Of a stretch of 64,000 nt of DNA, positions 20,916 to 32,999 are shown in pieces. The notes under the pieces were generated by a model. That model was given only the letters and a program-made list of their open reading frames with translations, ran no database searches and was not told where the DNA came from. Position 1 is the first letter of the stretch, and every line of letters begins with the position of its first letter. The stretch lies in assembly GCA_018292915.2 (NCBI GenBank), contig JACVVK020000016.1:2716001-2780000 (forward strand). The letters are read 5' to 3'. Source of the DNA: Batillaria attramentaria. Taxonomy: Eukaryota; Mollusca; Gastropoda; Batillariidae. Both the position numbers and the translations under genes were made by a program.

Positions 20916-22846
20916 TATGAAATAATGATCATAATCAGTATAATCCTATTCATGATCTCATCAGCCTCGACTGAACAGGGACAGTACGTGTTAGCAGATC
21001 ACGTAGTTAGGTTGGCAGCGAGTTCAGTCGGTCCCAGACCGGCTTGTACACTGCTAAAAATAAAAAATAAAAAAATTCAAGGATCACTTGCAAAAACATG
21101 CACAACTAAGGAAAAAAAACTCATTCAAATTTTCTGAAATTTTCATAAAATCACTGAGTGTAGCTTGAACAGATGGCTTTCACATCCTCAAAATTCACTG
21201 ACAGATTTTCGTCCACGGACTGTTGAGAAGCCATTGTTCAAAGACGACTGGGTGGAATTTTTAAATTCACATCAGTGACACTGAAATAATACAATGCATA
21301 AAGGTGACTCAGTTGAAGAAACTGAAAATCTGAAAAACAATAAAAAGTTCCGTGGAAGGCAGGAACTGTTGAGAATTAACAGAAATGAAAAAGAAAAAAA
21401 ATGTAAGGTCTGGCATACAGAACTTTTCTCCAGCGATCGTCAAAATTAATGTCAGGACCATGGTAGCCATTCGGGCTACCGCCCTAAACAAAACTGGTAG
21501 CCCGAAAAAAAATTCTGATTCATCTCAGAATTCCTGCTCGCCATTCGGGCTACCGCTACCGGAGCTTTCACTCGCCCGACGGTAAATTTGGTAGCGAAAG
21601 CTGACCTGGTACTGAGTGTGAAAGCGGTGCTTTTTGAATAGGACATCGTGTTCCTACGATTTCCTCAGTCCGGCCAGTGCCGGTGGCGCCACACTGACTT
21701 GCCAGCACGGTGTGAAAGGCAGGCTGGTGTAGTCGGTGGCAAGTTACACAAAGGCCATCGTGTTTGCTGATCAGATTTACTACGATAATCAGCCGTCGGG
21801 CGGCCGTCATTCAAGCGTGACCAAGCACTAGGTCTGTAGCAAGCATTAGTGCAGGGACGGTTTCACTGACTACGCAATGTACACACAGCTGCACTGGTCC
21901 TTCAGCCCGGGAAGCGAGCTGGCCGCGAGTGTCAGTAGGCCTAATCCTTCTAGCGCCAGTTACGACATTAGCACGATTCAGTCAGCCGTCCGCGGGCAGC
22001 AAAGACTGTGTGAAAGTGATCACGTGTTGTAAAAAAAAGAAGAAAAAAAAAGAAGTCAAAACACAATTACTCATGTCACTGACGACTTGGAACTGTTTCA
22101 GTCTTGAACTACTGACGATATCTGGCAGTTCCGCGTCACAATATTCAACTAGCACGTTCCACGAGTCCGCCAGTGTAAATGTTCAAGCTAAACACAGTCT
22201 CTCTACACGAAATTCGATGAAGCTGGAGAGAGCTTTGCCGGATTAGCGTCCCGGCGACTGACTCAGTCGGCCGCCGTCAGTGAGAGAGCAAAGAGAGAGA
22301 AACTGAAGAGAGAGCCTGTGTAGACTGAGAGAGATTTTTTTTTTTTTAAACAGCTGAAGGGAGGGAGCGTTGCAAGCTGGCGTCTTTCGTGCCATCATAG
22401 ACTGGGACGAGTTGGTATTGGGATTGGGCCGACCTAACTTTGGTTCTTGGCCAACCTGACCGTTGCATTTGACTAAAGGCCCTGGGCCGAGTTGACCTGT
22501 TACGCATTTACCAAGAGTGGAGTCCCTTGATAACGCCGCATACCTACAGTACAACGGCATCATAACAACGAGGTGATTCTTTACATGCAAGTAAGCGCTC
22601 GTCCAGATTTTTTTTGTCGTCTGTCTGGAAAGTAGCTAGTTTATAACCGTGTGGTTCGCCACGACTGATGTGCGCGCGTTCGATATGAAAACATAAATCT
22701 GCACCTCAGACTGATGATGGGCCGGGTTGGCACAAATTCTTGTCTCCCATCGAGTCAACCCGAGCATTGACAGTCGAACACACTCAGGAAACCTTCGACC
22801 CAGGGTTCTGCTAATTGCCGAAAACAAGGCCAGCTACAGCCATACC
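20916..22846. other. No gene seen; contains a hairpin-rich repeat
   Basis: Bases 21455-21600 hold repeated, partly inverted words GGTAGCC, TTCGGGCTACCG and GGTAGCCCGAA, likely the ends of a small DNA transposon. A- and T-rich runs occur near 22030 and 22335. Open frames are short and share no recognisable domain. Confidence 0.35.
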
Positions 22847-23075
22847 TGACCCCTAACCCTAAACTTCATTTAACCAAGATCTCTAACCCTAAACCTCACT
22901 GAAACTGGACATTCTAACCCTAAGCCTCGTTTTAATCCTAAACCTCACTGAAACTGGGCATGCTAACCCTAAACACCCTACTGAAACTGGGCATTCTGAC
23001 CCTAAACCTCACTGGAACAGGGCATTCTAACCCTAAACCTCATTGAAACTGGGCAGCTATAACCGTAAACCTCCT
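22847..23075 (+). repeat. ~31-33-bp minisatellite with a CTAACCCTAA core
   Basis: About seven diverged units, each containing TAACCCTAAACCT and ACTGAAACTGGGCATTCT, run head to tail. The TAACCC core resembles the telomere repeat complement, but the units are longer and interrupted. Confidence 0.8.
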
Positions 23076-23504
23076 TCAGCCTACATTACTACAGTCGTTC
23101 ATCCCTTGCTCATACATGTGATAAGGTGGGTTGGGGGGAACTTCGGCACTGCGTGCATGCGCCCACTAGCTTGTTGACTTAACCCACTGCCCGCCTTTTC
23201 GTGTTCACGTGAGAGAAACATGCTTTTAATGCCAACGGATACTTTAACCAATTGCAGGCCTGCTTTCAATGAAGCTGCGACTTTGACTTCATGAATATGG
23301 ATTGAAAATCGTTCTGAGAACAAGTGAGCGTGTTTGGGGGAACTCCGACACCTTCGGGGGAACTCCGGCACTCCCTTAAGGGGAACTCCGGCACCACCTG
23401 GGGAACTTCGTCACTAGGCTTGAGAGTATTTGTTTTCATGGTTTCAGTGCCTTTAAATGTGATGTGCTACAAACTGTAGGTCAGATTTCTTATCTAAAGA
23501 TCTA

Positions 23505-23733
23505 AATATTGTCAATGAAACAAGAGCGGCACAGATCTAGCGATTTTAGTTCATGACACCGCAATCACCCCCCCCCCCCCCCACACACACACACACACCA
23601 CCACCACCACCACTATCAAATTGCCAGCAAAAATTGGGCCAGGACCGGTCTTTGGGTGACATTACAACGGGGTGACGTTATATCCGGTGACGTTATAAAC
23701 GAAGTAGACTCACTGTATAAGTTATGTAGGGCT
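23505..23733 (-). mobile_element. Tigger-like fragment of the MITE 3 family
   Basis: Sequence around 23515-23570 is the reverse complement of 60485-60550, and 23640-23733 is the reverse complement of 60033-60115, ending AGTAGACTCACTG then TA. It is a shortened copy of the element at 60033-61068, with AC and C runs in the middle. Confidence 0.7.
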
Positions 23734-23754
23734 CTATTGAAAGGGTACTAAGAC

Positions 23755-23945
23755 AAAGTGTGAAAGAGAGAGGGACAGACAGACAGAGAGAGCGACAGAC
23801 AGACATGCAGACAGAGACAGACAGGCAAGCAGGCACACAGAGAGACAGAGAAAAACAGACACACAGGCATGCAGGCAGACAGACATAAGAACAAGGAGAG
23901 AGACAGAGAGAGAGAGACAGAGAGAGAGAGATGGGTGTGGTCCAC
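23755..23945. repeat. GA/CAGA-rich low-complexity repeat
   Basis: Irregular repetition of AGAGACAGACAG-type words over nearly 190 bases. Apparent open frames here are Leu/Ser- or Cys-rich artefacts. Confidence 0.85.
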
Positions 23946-24574
23946 CGGCTGTCTATAAATCACAGCCTGGTGGCCGGGTTGCGAGCGCATGCAGCAGCTA
24001 ATGAAGGCAATTTTAGTGTTAGAATATTTCAACTTCTTAGCTTACTCTTAAAATGTTTAAGCTTTCTTTACATGCACTGAAATATGACAAATTTCCCCTG
24101 TTGATGGTGACGGATTTCCCCCATGTACATTTTTGGGCGGGGGAACTTCGTCACTTCAGTAATTCCGTGTGTATGCAGTGTTTTGATGTGTTTCATCGCT
24201 AAAGAAACCTTTAAACTTTAAAATAAAGTCGTGTTTATGTTTAAGACCCTTCATATATTTGATTTCATTCAAAAACATAAAAATAAGACTTTACAAAGAT
24301 AGTTGGGACTTTACCGGCAAAAGACACGTGAAGTTATGAAGCAGACGAGAAAAGCAGTCAAGTCAGAATGCGATCGTTTGCCGCGTCTGGCTGTACCAAG
24401 TGTTTTCACTGGTCGATCCATCTATCGTCTGGAATCTTGTAGTTACTTGGGAGAGCCTATTTGGAGGGGTGAAAGCTTAGTAAGTGCATTGAATTATAGA
24501 AGAAACTTGGGTGACGAATTTCCCCCAAACCGCAAGGGTGCCGGAGTTCCCCCAACCCACCTTATGCACAAACA

Positions 24575-24627
24575 TTTTTGGCTCTCTTGTGTAACAGTGG
24601 AAGTCTATGTAATAACCCTCCGTCAGT

Positions 24628-24673
<46 letters not shown>

Positions 24674-25577
24674 CCAGAAAAACTTCTAAAACATTGTCAT
24701 TTTCTCAGACTCTACAAACAGCAGAGCCACCAAACTTGGCATGCTGATAGACAACCATAAAACCTTTCAAAACATATCATCAAAGTCACTCAAGCTGTCT
24801 GTCTGAAAATTTTACATTGGCATTTTCTCGGAGTCTACAAACACCAGAGGTTTGAAACTGCATGATACACATTGATAAGAACTTTACAGATGTACGTGTA
24901 GTGCAGTGGCTGCGTGTCAAGGTCAAGGCCGTAACAGCTATTTTTGTAAAACCTTAACACTGGCATTTTCTCAGAAATAACAAACAGCAGAGGTGCCAAA
25001 GTCCCAAGGTTAAGGTCATTAAAGCAGTCTTGAAATTTTTCATATTTGCATTTTCTCAGAATCTAGAAGAACCAGAAGCATCAAACTTTGCATGATGATA
25101 GACATTGGCAACGCCTTTACTGACATACCAGCTGTATTCAATGACTTTTAGTCAAGGTCAAGGCCATGCAAGCTGTGTTTGGGAAACTTTAACCATGGCA
25201 TTTTCTCTGAAACAACAAACAGTAGAGGCACCAAACAATCATGATGATAGACAGCAATAAGACCTACCCTTTTGAATGACCTTGACTGAAGGTCAAAGTC
25301 ATTAAAGCTGTGTGTTGTGAATTTGAACATTACCGTTTTCGGAGGAACTACAAATATGCCAACTTTGTAGTGAGATCTCATGTGAATGACCTTGACCCAA
25401 GGTCAAGGCCATACAAACTGTTGTGGGGAAAATTGTAATATTGCCAGGAACTCAGAACGCCAGAGACATCTTACTTGGCATGATGATAGATAGTGATAAG
25501 AGCAAGTTGCAAACATACTCTTTTGAATGACCTTGACCCTTGTCACAAGGGAGCCTTGGAGGCCTCTGCCTCTCTAG
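24575..25577 (+). mobile_element. Helentron-like repeat, copy A
   Basis: It starts TTTTTGGCTCTCTTGTG, has a TG run at 24631-24672, then repeated units carrying TGACCTTGAC and CAAGGTCA words, then CACAAGGGAGCC and the terminal hairpin GAGGCCTCTGCCTC with CTAG. It inserts beside the end of MITE 2. No protein is encoded. Confidence 0.8.
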
Positions 25578-25693
25578 TTCTTCTGAGGATTCACAGAAAA
25601 GCAAAACAATGTCGCTGTGTTCTCCCCTTGGAATTATGAGCAGACACACTCATGCACACGTCAACAGATTTTAGCAGCTAAGGTACAACTTAC

Positions 25694-25723
25694 CAGTTTA
25701 TACGAGTCGTGGTTTTCTGCCAT
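25694..25723 (-). CDS. Possible first coding exon
   Basis: On the minus strand, ATG at 25723 reads MAENHDSYKL and meets a consensus donor (CTG then GTAAGT) in phase 0. No second exon was found at lower coordinates before the Helentron-like copy. Ten codons plus one good donor is weak evidence. Confidence 0.2.
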
Positions 25724-26957
25724 TTCTGTTAGGTCAGGGGTTTTTTTTTTGCACAGACGGTCTCCTGACACATAGCTATCATAAACAAGGGACACCCATG
25801 CAGTTTGATCTGGTTTTCTGCAATTTTTCCAGTGTGAGTTAATTCCTGTGTTTTCACCTGGGGCTTTGAAAGTGCACGGATTCTTTCTGTCCTGTTTTGG
25901 ATCTACATGTACTTTGTTCTTATGTCATCTAATGGGAACACACGTTTCAAACTGTCCATTTCAGGTAACACTGGCATCGAATAGCTATGATAGAAAATGT
26001 GTCGAATGAAGTACTCAGGCAGGCAGATGAATTGGTGTTTGAAAATATCTTTCCAGTTTTAACATGCAAGCTGGCTAGTTGGAAACAGAGTCTACACACT
26101 GAAATGAGCGGCTTCCTGGCACTCGACCTTTTGACCTTTAGAAATACAAATTGGCTCTCGATTTCTCTGACAGAATCGGTTTTGTACTTATAACTGTTCA
26201 CTTAAGCTCTTTCACTTAATTTCCCCCCACGACAGCATGTAATGTTTGAAATATCAAGACTCATCCACAGATTTTGTAAATTTTGAATGTATCCTGCACT
26301 GTATGGCCAAGAAGCCACTGATCAGTTCTAGATCACTCCTCAGAAGTGTGTTTCAAACAGAAAACAGATCTGAGTAAATGGGTGAATAGCAGGATTGACT
26401 GTGTATACAGTGGCCACATAAAGTTTCTTGGTGAGAACCGTATTTCTTCTGGGCAGGCGCACATTTCTTAATTTAACTCCATAGCACCATTTTTGGCGGT
26501 AAAAAATGTTTAAAAAAATAATAAAGATAGAAGAAAAAACTCAACTGTAAATCACATTGCCTTATCTGATTTATCTTTCAGGGAAATGTAGAAAATTCCA
26601 ACTTCCAAAATTCCAAAATGTAATGGTTTTTTTTTCCCCTGAGAAACTGTTTTGCGGCTGTGAGAAAGTATCCAGACATTTTAGTTCACTCTGTGACACA
26701 TTTGCAGCACTTTTCTCAGTCCATGGATGTTTTCAAAAGAATTATTTATCAGTACACAGCATCATCAGATGAAGCTTATCAAGAAAAAAAAAATCAAAAG
26801 AAAAAAGTTGAAAGTATTTCCGAGAGACATCCCACCAAAGATGCTATATGTAGTTGCAAAGACCCACACTGAAGCTAACATCCATTACGCTTTCTGTATG
26901 CTTGCAGCCATTTTGATTAGAACTCATCTGCTTTGACCAAGTTGAAACAGTGACGTC
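25724..26957. other. No gene seen
   Basis: AT-rich sequence with open frames under 85 codons, none with recognisable domains. It may be intergenic or an intron of CCSAP's 5' region. Confidence 0.35.
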
Positions 26958-26966
26958 AAAATTGTC

Positions 26967-27152
26967 AAAGAGGGTGGTGGGTGTTCAGGAGTTTAAACGT
27001 CTCTTTCCACCACGTACGCGTGATATCAAAGATGGGGCAAGGAGAAAAAGGCCAGCACAAATATGTGGCCCCAGCCAGGATTTGAACTCACGACCTGAGC
27101 ACTGGGAGTCCAACGCTCTATCATTTGGCTATCCCAGATCCCCCCCCCCCCC
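26967..27152 (-). mobile_element. tRNA-derived SINE (family B), with target duplication
   Basis: On the minus strand a tRNA-like head (GGGATAGCCAAATGATAGAG and GAGTTCAAATCC) is followed by TCTTTGATATCACGCG and GGTGGAAAGAGACG. The 9-bp AAATTGTCA flanks both ends (26958-26966 and 27153-27161). A C run joins the head to the right-hand duplication. Confidence 0.75.
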
Positions 27153-27495
27153 AAATTGTCAGAGAACATCTAACCTTTCAGTGCCTCTTTGAACAGCATA
27201 TAATAGTGTTGCCCCAAACAAATGATGTCATATGTAGTATGGGTTGTTTTCTTAATTTACTTATTGTGGAATGTACAGGTGCTAGCGAGGTGCAGTCAAG
27301 TTAGTTGCTACAAATTCTTGTCGCAAAATGTTTCTCTTTCTTCTTTCAAGAGAGTTTGATGTGTGTTGGCTTCATTTTAGATGTGGCTATGCCTGGGATC
27401 ATGAATATCCGAAAGTTAAAGTACATGTATGTATCTGACCATGTATGTGTTCACTGTTGCGGCAGGATTTAAAATCATTGTTTCTTCAATGCAGG

Positions 27496-29523
27496 ATGGT
27501 GTGCAAGAAGTCGGAGTATCAGAAGCAGTATAAGACTTCCATTTTTATTAAAAATCTCCCAAATTATGTTGACAATCTTGCTTTTCGCCTCGCTCGAAAG
27601 CGGGAACAGTTTGTCCATACTCCTTTAGTTTGGGAGGATTCTGAGTCCACATCAGGGTCAGAGAATGAGGTGTGTGTTCACAAACGGTCAGACCCATTGA
27701 AAGAGGGAAGAGATAATTCAGCAACTGGGGTTAGGTCTGGTGGAGGGGTCGATGTAGAGGATCAAGCTGTACAGACATCACACTGTGACAGTAAGGTCTA
27801 TGAGAATGAGACAGTTTCAGCTGAGGAGGATCACAAGAAGCTGTCACTGTTGGGAAGGCCAGGCAGGTGTTGCTGCGGCAATAGGACCGCAGGTGAGTAT
27901 ATTTTCACGTGAAGGTCCTTATTAAACCAGAGATCAACCTAAAAGCTATGGCAGAAAGGTATTGAATAGCGAAATGGCTAGTATGGTCTGTAGGGAAGAT
28001 ATCATCAGTTTCAGAGAAAAATATACCCCAAAATTTATGAGTAAATTCATTGCAGCCATCATTGTCATTTGAAATTTGTGCTTTAGAGGAAGACCTCACC
28101 CAGCAGTCGTACATGTACCTCACAAACAGCATGCGTTAAAACATGCACTAACACACAGTTTTTTTGTTGTCATTTGCCTGATGTGATCCTTTATTCACAT
28201 AGACTGTGATGTTATTTTGTGCTGTCTCAAATCACCATTATTTTAAAGATGTTTTTAAAATTTTTAGATCACCTGACAAGAGCCACAGAGACTCTTACCC
28301 AAAATAATGCTCCCCAATCTTGTTCATACATGTATGTTTTGTGTAAAAGTGACTTCAGGATTAGGTCATTGTCTGAAAGACACATCTCTGTTTAGCCTAG
28401 GCACAGCTGACAGCAAGGCCATGAGGCAATAATTAGAGAAGGTGGAGGATGGCGCATAGCAGACAGTGGCCTAATGTTTGTTGTTTTATGGTGTGTTTAT
28501 ATCTGTGTATCTTTTTGTTGTTATTGTGGTTTTTTTTAGTAAAACTGTCAGATCTAGAAGCCCCTGAGATAGATTTTTGTGTGTTTCAGCGTCCTCAAGG
28601 TGTAGTGGTAGATTGTACAAACTGCGGCCAGATAGGCGACAGCAGAGCCCCAGTTCTGCGAGGCCAGCATCAGTGTCCTCCAGTTGTCCCAAAGTCTTGC
28701 AACCCTGTCGACCACCTTTTGTATCCTATGGTTGGGCAGACAAGGAGGATTCTGTGGCTGTTCACAAGACACACAATGTGCTGAGTGCCAGAGATGTACG
28801 TTATTAAATGTCCCAACTTTTGCCATGTTAGTACTAGTGGGTTGACCTCTTCTGTCTACAAGTATGACAATCACTGTATTGATGGTATACTGGGACCATA
28901 GATGTCAGTTGCAGCACACAGGGGGATAATTAGATACGGTATGTGTGATGTGCTGGTTAAATGGGGAGAATTGAACTTGGAAAGGGGTTTGTAGCTGTTC
29001 CATGTTTTCCGATTAGACTTCCCTTTGAGGGATTAGAACTGATTTTGATTTCTCTCTCTCTCTCTTTTCTTTTATTTATTTATTTATTTGTTTTATTTAT
29101 TTATTTATTTTTTAGGTGAGGGGAACTTGATTGAATCACTCAAGCTACAAATATGATACTGTGAACTTTCTGAAGGTTAATACCCGTCAGTGTTCTGAGA
29201 ACTTACCTTCCTACCTTGGTGACAGGTGTTGGTGTAAAGATGACATGATTGTTATTGTCTTCCTCAATGAATCACCTACTGTTCAGTGACATAAACAGGA
29301 ATATATATGTATGTCTTGTGTGTTGTAGGTTTACCCATCTGCTCTGAAAGCACTTCAGCGACTGCATCTAGCTCAGCAGCACCAGAAGAGACTGCGAAAA
29401 CAAAACCGTGAAGCAAAGAAGCATCCTTCTCATACTTCTAGTGGCTCCAGCTTGTGCAATCCTGCAGCTTGGGAGACGGAGTATCGCACAAATTTTACAC
29501 ATCCACTCAGTGCAAGAAAATAG
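27496..29523 (+). CDS. CCSAP: Centriole, cilia and spindle-associated protein (CCSAP), three coding exons
   Basis: Exon 1 (27496-27892) follows acceptor CAATGCAG and starts MVCKKSEYQKQYKTSIF. Exon 2 (28590-28795) follows GTTTCAG and contains YGWADKEDSVAVHKTHNV. Exon 3 (29329-29523) begins VYPSALKAL and ends WETEYRTNFTHPLSARK before TAG. Introns are phase 1 and phase 0, and the donors are GTGAGT and GTACGT. The total is 265 residues, close to the 270 of vertebrate CCSAP. The N-terminal KSEYxKxY segment, the central YGWxxK...KTHNV block, a basic helix rich in Q/K/R, and the C-terminal WxTEYxxxxSAR block are in family order. The protein binds microtubules at centrioles, cilia and spindles and supports tubulin polyglutamylation in vertebrates. 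The acceptor before the ATG implies an upstream non-coding exon. Confidence 0.85.
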
Positions 29524-31300
29524 CTCCTGTCAGTTTCAGGAGATTGACAGTTTGAGCAGCATACCATATTGGAGTCCATGAATATGTATTCAGCATACTG
29601 GTAAATATGCGTTCAGCATACCGGTAATGCTAGCACTGTGAGGATGGAAGAGATTTTCGAAGATATATGTACAATGTATATATATTATTATATGTTTACT
29701 GCTAGGATGGAAGAATGTTTAGAATATATTCATGTAGTTTTTATTGATGGTGTTGGGAGAATTTCAATACTAATCAAGGTACACTACGTAAAGTAGGAGT
29801 GGGTATTTGGTACTCATGATAAGAGAGTGGACAGATAGCCTGTATTGTCCAGAATGTTTTTTTTGTTTTTATCCCTGGCGTGTTTAGTACATCTGAGATT
29901 TTTTGACAAGGGTGTGTGTGTTATATCTGTTGTGGCTCTGTAGTGCCATGCCTCATTAGGAAATGAGGAAGAACTATTGGTCCCAACTGAAACTGAGCCA
30001 GATGTGTCTTGAACATGGCTTGAACATGAGGCCAAGTGATTGTGTGATTTGGGGTCATTTTATGACATGTGATATGAGACATCTCCATTTCAAATTTGAC
30101 AGCCTTGGGTCTAAACCTAATCAGAAGTGACAGAAAATGATTAATAACAATTTTTTGAGAATTACATAGGACTTTGAGCCAAGTAATTGTGAGACAGTAT
30201 GTAATATTGTAAATAATACAAAGCCATGACCAGGTCAGTTTTTCACAAGTACCATTAGGCATCATCTGTAAGGCTTATGCCACACGGGAGCGTTTTTAGT
30301 CTAAACAAACAGCAAACGCGGCCACACTCAGTGTTTTTCTGTGTTTCTGTGTGTGTTATAGCCACACAACGCCTTTGCTCTAATATTCTGGATCATGTTT
30401 AAGCTGTGTTTGATGTTTGAACTTGAACATCTCCTGTGTGTCATGAGCATAAAAGGCTGGAATGGAGTTTATGTGTTAGCTAAAATGGTCGTATAGTTTT
30501 CGTAATATGGAACATAACATACTATACTACTGTGCACAGATTTCAAGAGCTTTTATAAACGGCGAGTACTGACCATGGCGAAGTTCCAGAATGAGCCCCT
30601 AGTGTTGTGTGGACAGTGCAGCATGCAAATCCTCATCCTCTTCGAAAGGAAAACTACATGCATCAGTTTGGAGGTGGGGGGGGGGGGGGTTATGTGTTGT
30701 CATTAGTTTAGAAATACGGCATCAGCAACCTGAATTGTTAGGCAAGGACTTGAAACCCACATACTACTTGACATGGTACGTGATGTCTCATATTGCCAAA
30801 CTATAGGACAGTGACCACTTCAGCCTTAGTGTGAGAAGGGTTTGGGTCAGTGTGGAGTGGTTATTATGACAATCAAGTGCCATGGTGTGTATTTAGAGGG
30901 GTCAGTGCGGAATGGTTGTTGGATATTCAAGTGCCACAGTGCCTTTAAGTCTTTTGCATACTGTACTATACTTGTGAAATATTCTTTATTGTCATTTTAC
31001 TGATACACTGGTATTTTAATTTTTTTTGTCTTGGGGTGTTCTAGAGTGTGCCATACTAGTTTTTAGTTTCCAGGGCATCATGCTTGTTATCAGATTATAT
31101 TGCTGGCTTCATTTTGCATTTATTGTTGGAGGATATGTGATTTCTATTTTAGCAAGAAAGTTTATGTTATGTTTCCACTTGCCAGCTGTTCTTTTGGACC
31201 AAATAATGCTTGTACTGTTTCAGTACAGAAGGGAATGTGATGTGTTACCAAGGGTGTCCTGGAAATGTCATCCTGCATGAGGTTGTTGATAAATAAAGAG
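29524..31300 (+). other. Probable 3' UTR and downstream region of CCSAP
   Basis: No further coding sequence with domain or splice support. A G run lies at about 30677-30688. An AATAAA in TGATAAATAAAGAG at 31292-31297 is the best polyadenylation signal in the right orientation, which would give a 1.8-kb 3' UTR. Confidence 0.35.
31292..31297 (+). terminator. Candidate polyadenylation signal for CCSAP
   Basis: AATAAA preceded by ATA and followed within about 40 bases by a T/G-rich tract. Confidence 0.3.
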
Positions 31301-31370
31301 AATTGATGCTGGCACAGTTGATTTAAGTTGTTTACCTTTATGCTAAATACTGCCCCTTTGTCAGGCTTAA

Positions 31371-31665
31371 CTCTTTCCGGATGAATGGCCGCATATGCGG
31401 TCCTATAGTGCACATCGGTTTCAGACAAACAACTGTATATGCGGATCATGTTTTGATTTGTACGACATGACTAACAACAAATCTATTTAAGTTTGAAAGT
31501 TGAAATTTCAGCAATAGCTGCATAAATATGTTAGTCAACTGCCCTGGAAATTTCAAGTCTGTAACTTGTTTTGTTATTTTGTTATGGTTGTTTTTTTTCT
31601 GAACCTAAAAAATCGGCCCGTCTACAGGGGGATGGCTGAGGAAAAATCGGCCCGTCTTGAATGAG
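31371..31665. mobile_element. piggyBac-like MITE
   Basis: TTAA flanks both ends (31367-31370 and 31666-31669). The ends read CTCTTTCCGGATG and, inverted, CTCATTCAAGACG, short inverted repeats starting CTC as in the larger piggyBac at 41755. It contains GCATATGCGG and two copies of AAAAATCGGCCCGTCT near the right end. No coding frame. Confidence 0.5.
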
Positions 31666-31800
31666 TTAAGAAGCTTCCTTCTTCTGTCAACATGATATTC
31701 CAACTGCTGGCTAAAGTGAGGGTGTGGTTGAAAACATGGACAATCTGAAAAATGCAAAAAGTGCATTGCAGTGACAGTACAGATGACAAAATTTCTGATT

Positions 31801-32859
31801 TTTTTGGCTCCCTTGTGTAACAATGGGAGTCTATGTAATAACCCTTCGTTGTCTGTGTGTGTGTGTGTGTCCAGAAAACTTTAACGTTGTCATTGTCTCA
31901 GAATTTACAAACAGCAGAGACACCAAACTTGGCATGCTGATAAACCTTTCAAACCATATCAATTTGAATGACCTTGACTCAAGGTCAAGGTCACTAACGC
32001 TGTCTGTTTGAAAATTTTACATTGGCATTTTCTCAGAATTTACAAAGACCAGAAGTTTGAAACTTTACATGATGATAGACATTGATAAGAACTTTACAGA
32101 TATACATGTATTCAATGGCCTTGTGTCAGGGTCAAGGCCATAAAGCTGTTTTTGTGAAACCTTAACATTGGCATTTTCTCAGAAATAACAAACAGCAGAG
32201 ATGCCAAACTTGGCATGTTGATAGACAGTGATAAGACCTATGCACGCATACCATTTTAAATGACCTTGACCCAAGGTCAGGGTCATTAAAGCAGTCTGTT
32301 CGGAAATTTTTACATTTGCATTTTCTCAATCTAGAAGAACCAGAAGCATCAAAGTTTGCATGATGATAGACATTGGCAACACCTTTACTGACATACCTGT
32401 GTTCAATGACTTTTAGTCAAGGTCAAGGCCATGCAAGCTGTTTTTGGGAAACTTTAACCTTGGCATTTTCTCCGAAACAACAAACAGTAGAGGCACCAAA
32501 CAAGGCTTGATGATAGAAAGCAATGAGACCTACCTTTTTGAATGACCTTGACTGAAGGTCAAGGTCATTAAAGCTGTCTGTTGTGAATTTTAACAGTACA
32601 TGTACCATTTTCATAGGAACTACAAACACTAGAGGTGTCAAACTTGGCATAATAATAGACATTGATGTGATCTTATTTGAATGACCTTGACCCAAGGTCA
32701 AGGCCATAGAAACTGTTTTGGGGAAAATTGTACTATTGCCAGGAACTCGGAACGCCAGACATCTTAACTGGCATGATGATAGTGATAAGAGCTTTACAGA
32801 CATACTCTTTTGACCTTGACCCTTGTCACAAGGGAGCCATGGAGGCTTCTGCCTCTCTA
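31801..32859 (+). mobile_element. Helentron-like repeat, copy B
   Basis: It begins TTTTTGGCTCCCTTGTG, then CAATGGGAGTCTATG, a TG run, six or seven core units with TGACCTTGAC/AAGGTCA, and the end CACAAGGGAGCC with hairpin GGAGGCTTCTGCCTC. It is flanked by T on both sides. Confidence 0.85.
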
Positions 32860-32999
32860 TTTTTTTTTTTTTTTAAATCTGTATGGCAACTTCTTTAAAG
32901 TTCTTTTAAGTTTCACTCCAAAGCACTCACGTACCTTGAAATGCTCGATATATAGATATATGTGTGTGTGTGTGTGTGTGGGGGGGGGGGGGGGGTGAA

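Larger units (their letters stand above)
23121..24565. mobile_element. DNA transposon-like element with GGGGAACTCCGGCAC iterons (MITE 2)
   Basis: The left end ATAAGGTGGGTTGGGGG and right end CCCCCAACCCACCTTAT are inverted repeats that extend into GAACTTCGGCAC and GTGCCGGAGTTC. Close variants of GGGGAACTCCGGCAC or GGGGAACTTCGTCAC recur at about 23335, 23352, 23379, 23400 and 24138, with inverted forms at about 24510 and 24538. No clear target duplication is seen and the superfamily is unknown. Inserted within it are a Tigger-type fragment and a GA-rich repeat. No intact coding frame. Confidence 0.55.

Noticed and set aside
22850..23075. True chromosome end
   Set aside because: The telomere-like words are embedded in longer units and flanked on both sides by ordinary sequence.
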